Assembly: GCF_901709675.1 (NCBI RefSeq)
Contig: NC_051107.1
Coordinates: forward strand, 4,714,001-4,778,000
Direction of reading: 5' to 3'
DNA: 64,000 bases
DNA from: Syngnathus acus
Lineage: Eukaryota; Chordata; Actinopteri; Syngnathiformes; Syngnathidae
Part shown: positions 62,293 to 64,000 of the stretch, one piece after another
Layout of the letters: the number at the start of each line of letters is the position of its first letter
Numbering within the stretch: the first letter of the stretch is position 1
The notes under the pieces: generated by a model
Database searches by the model: none
Seen by the model: only the letters and a program-made list of their open reading frames with translations
What the model was told of the DNA's origin: nothing
Program-made: the position numbers and the translations under genes

Positions 62293-64000
62293 TAAGTTTT
62301 TGCTGATTTTTTATTATTTTTTTTCTTCTCCCGAGGGTTGGACCATAATGTCCTTTTTAAAAGGCATTTTCAGGATGGGACTTGTCCTTGGAACAAGAAC
62401 GTTTTGGACTTTAATTCTGGATAAAGGGATCAAAAGTAGTCATTTTGGAAGCCAAATATCAGACGCTAGTGTGTTTTTTTTTTTTTTTTTAAATATATAT
62501 ATACATATAGATAAAAAATATATCTATATATATATTTAATTTCCTGTAAATACAACAAAATCAATGTGAAAAAAAATGGATTAAAATCAAAACTTCTTCA
62601 AAGTCTTTCTATCCAACTTCAGTATAAAATGCAGCTCTCGGTCAATGTGCCCGTTCCAATCTTGACCTGAAAAATCATCGGCGACATCGTCCATTGGACA
62701 TTGGCGCTGTCAAGAATCCCGTATCCTTGCACAAACTAATCAGCGTTTGAAAAAAAAGAAGTTATTAGGGGAATTAGCCTCATAATCCCTCTGCATGATC
62801 CTCTTCTTCTTCTTCTTCTATCTCCAGGACGACACTCTCCGCATCCTAATCGCAATGTCACCCAGCAACGGAGAAATAGACTCCAAATCGGGCTCTCATT
62901 AAAAGTCACACGTACACACACGGCGAACATGATGAGGTTTAATTTAAGGGAGCTTAGAGAGACGACGACAACAAGCTTGTAGGGAAAATGAAAAGGAGAG
63001 ACGGAGAATTAGACTCCTTTTTGGATTAGTTTACTAAACAAATAGTGCAAAACAACAGATTTACCGCCGCAATTTTAGACTCATCAAATGCTCGCTGTCA
63101 AACATATTTTCATCACTCGGGCAGTCCAAACTTTACATGCAGTATTTGTTTTGTTTGCAGTGTTGTTCTCCGCGCATCACATTCAAGCTGCATTATTTAT
63201 AAATATTGAAGTCGTTCTATTATTCAAAATGTTTACCTGTCATGAACTTTTCAAAATTTAGAGTGTGCCTCTTAAGATTCAATTATTTATTCCTAAAATC
63301 GACGTCATGATTTTTTTTTAATTAATTTATCGCTACATACAATTTGTTAGTATATTAATTATAAGTAATCAAATAAAATAACTCAAAAAATGCAGACACA
63401 TTAAAAATATTTTATTCAATAATTACTTATTTACATTAAATGTCAGTATATTTTGTATACAATTTTTGTTCATAAATTGCGCCCACCCGAAACTACTAAC
63501 TTGTAGTTCCTGCTCTGTCCTCTAGAGTTCACTGTTGGCTCACTTATCTCGTAATCTGATTCTGTTCAAACTTGACAAGGAAACTGCTGTCCTTCTTCTT
63601 ACTGGTACACATAATTGAATCCGTCTCACCGAGTCTTGCTTGAGCAGAGATGAGACGCTGTAATAAAAAGTGCCACCGAGGAGACATTCATTAGTCCACC
63701 TATTTAAGCAAGCGGCACCCATTGTCATCTAATTACCATGCGCCAGCGTCGCTGAATGCCGCCGTCCAACAACGGCACTAATGAATTCATCGCCTTGATT
63801 AGATTTAACTGTGAGGACAACCTATGTGCAGTTTATAAGGTGTCTCCTCTCTGTGGGGGTAATTGTGGGAAATGTTTGAATTATTTAGCCGGATTGTTTG
63901 ATTTGATGTCCCACCTTGAGCACACAAGGTTGAAATGAAAATATTGGAATCCATGCCGAACCATAAATGCCTTGGAGTGCCACAAGGCTCAGATCTAAGC
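62293..64000. other. 1.7 kb without a recognised gene
   Basis: AT-rich sequence with the atp23 3' UTR (AATAAA-like words near 62535-62590) and TA-rich simple sequence at about 62490-62540. A less AT-rich block at about 63690-63860 holds several TAATTA/TTAATGAATTC words and could be a conserved non-coding element. I see no exon with confidence. Confidence 0.45.

Overview
The window is nuclear DNA of a ray-finned fish, most likely a compact-genome percomorph teleost. The evidence is spliced vertebrate genes with GT-AG introns, many of only 60-120 bp, gene spacing of a few hundred bases, and fish-type LINE/SINE tails. I could not identify the species.

Layout, left to right: the 3' end of irag2/lrmp (+, to 2141); dnai7/casc1 (-, 2602-6192); etfrf1/lyrm5 (+, 7022-7592); a 17 kb repeat island (about 8204-25456); utp20 (+, 25636-38037); arl1 (-, 38703-39993); dennd11/LCHN (+, 40895-44006); fgd4/frabin (-, 44831-49325); mapk11 and mapk12 in tandem (+, 49970-53666 and 54992-57203); rpap3 (-, 57436-60277); atp23 (+, 60833-62292); then about 1.7 kb without a recognisable gene. 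Most neighbours are arranged tail-to-tail or head-to-head, so most promoters are bidirectional. Several carry readable sites: an RFX X-box upstream of dnai7, ZNF143-like sites at utp20 and rpap3/atp23, and paired ETS-like sites plus a CRE between arl1 and dennd11.

The ordinary genes cover a nuclear-envelope/ER tethering protein, axonemal dynein assembly, control of mitochondrial electron-transfer flavoprotein, 18S rRNA processing, Golgi Arf-like signalling, DENN-type Rab exchange, Cdc42 exchange, two p38 kinases, an R2TP co-chaperone and a mitochondrial inner-membrane protease.

The exceptional object is the repeat island. It is an almost complete palindrome: a left arm at 8467-17086 and a right arm at 17092-25347 are reverse complements of each other around a 53-bp perfect stem with a 5-nt loop at about 17089. 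The arms differ in point changes and in minisatellite copy number, so this is not a simple read fold-back. It is flanked by short hAT-like end sequences and an 8-bp direct repeat, GCGCACAC, which suggests one 17.25 kb mobile element. Each arm carries exon-like pieces with good splice sites that read from the outer edge towards the centre, three minisatellites, internally duplicated modules, LINE/SINE tails, two head-to-head tRNA-like pol III promoters, and a G/C-rich cluster of nested palindromes in the middle. I recognise no transposase and no known protein in it. The right edge lies 15 bp from a ZNF143-like site in the presumed utp20 promoter.
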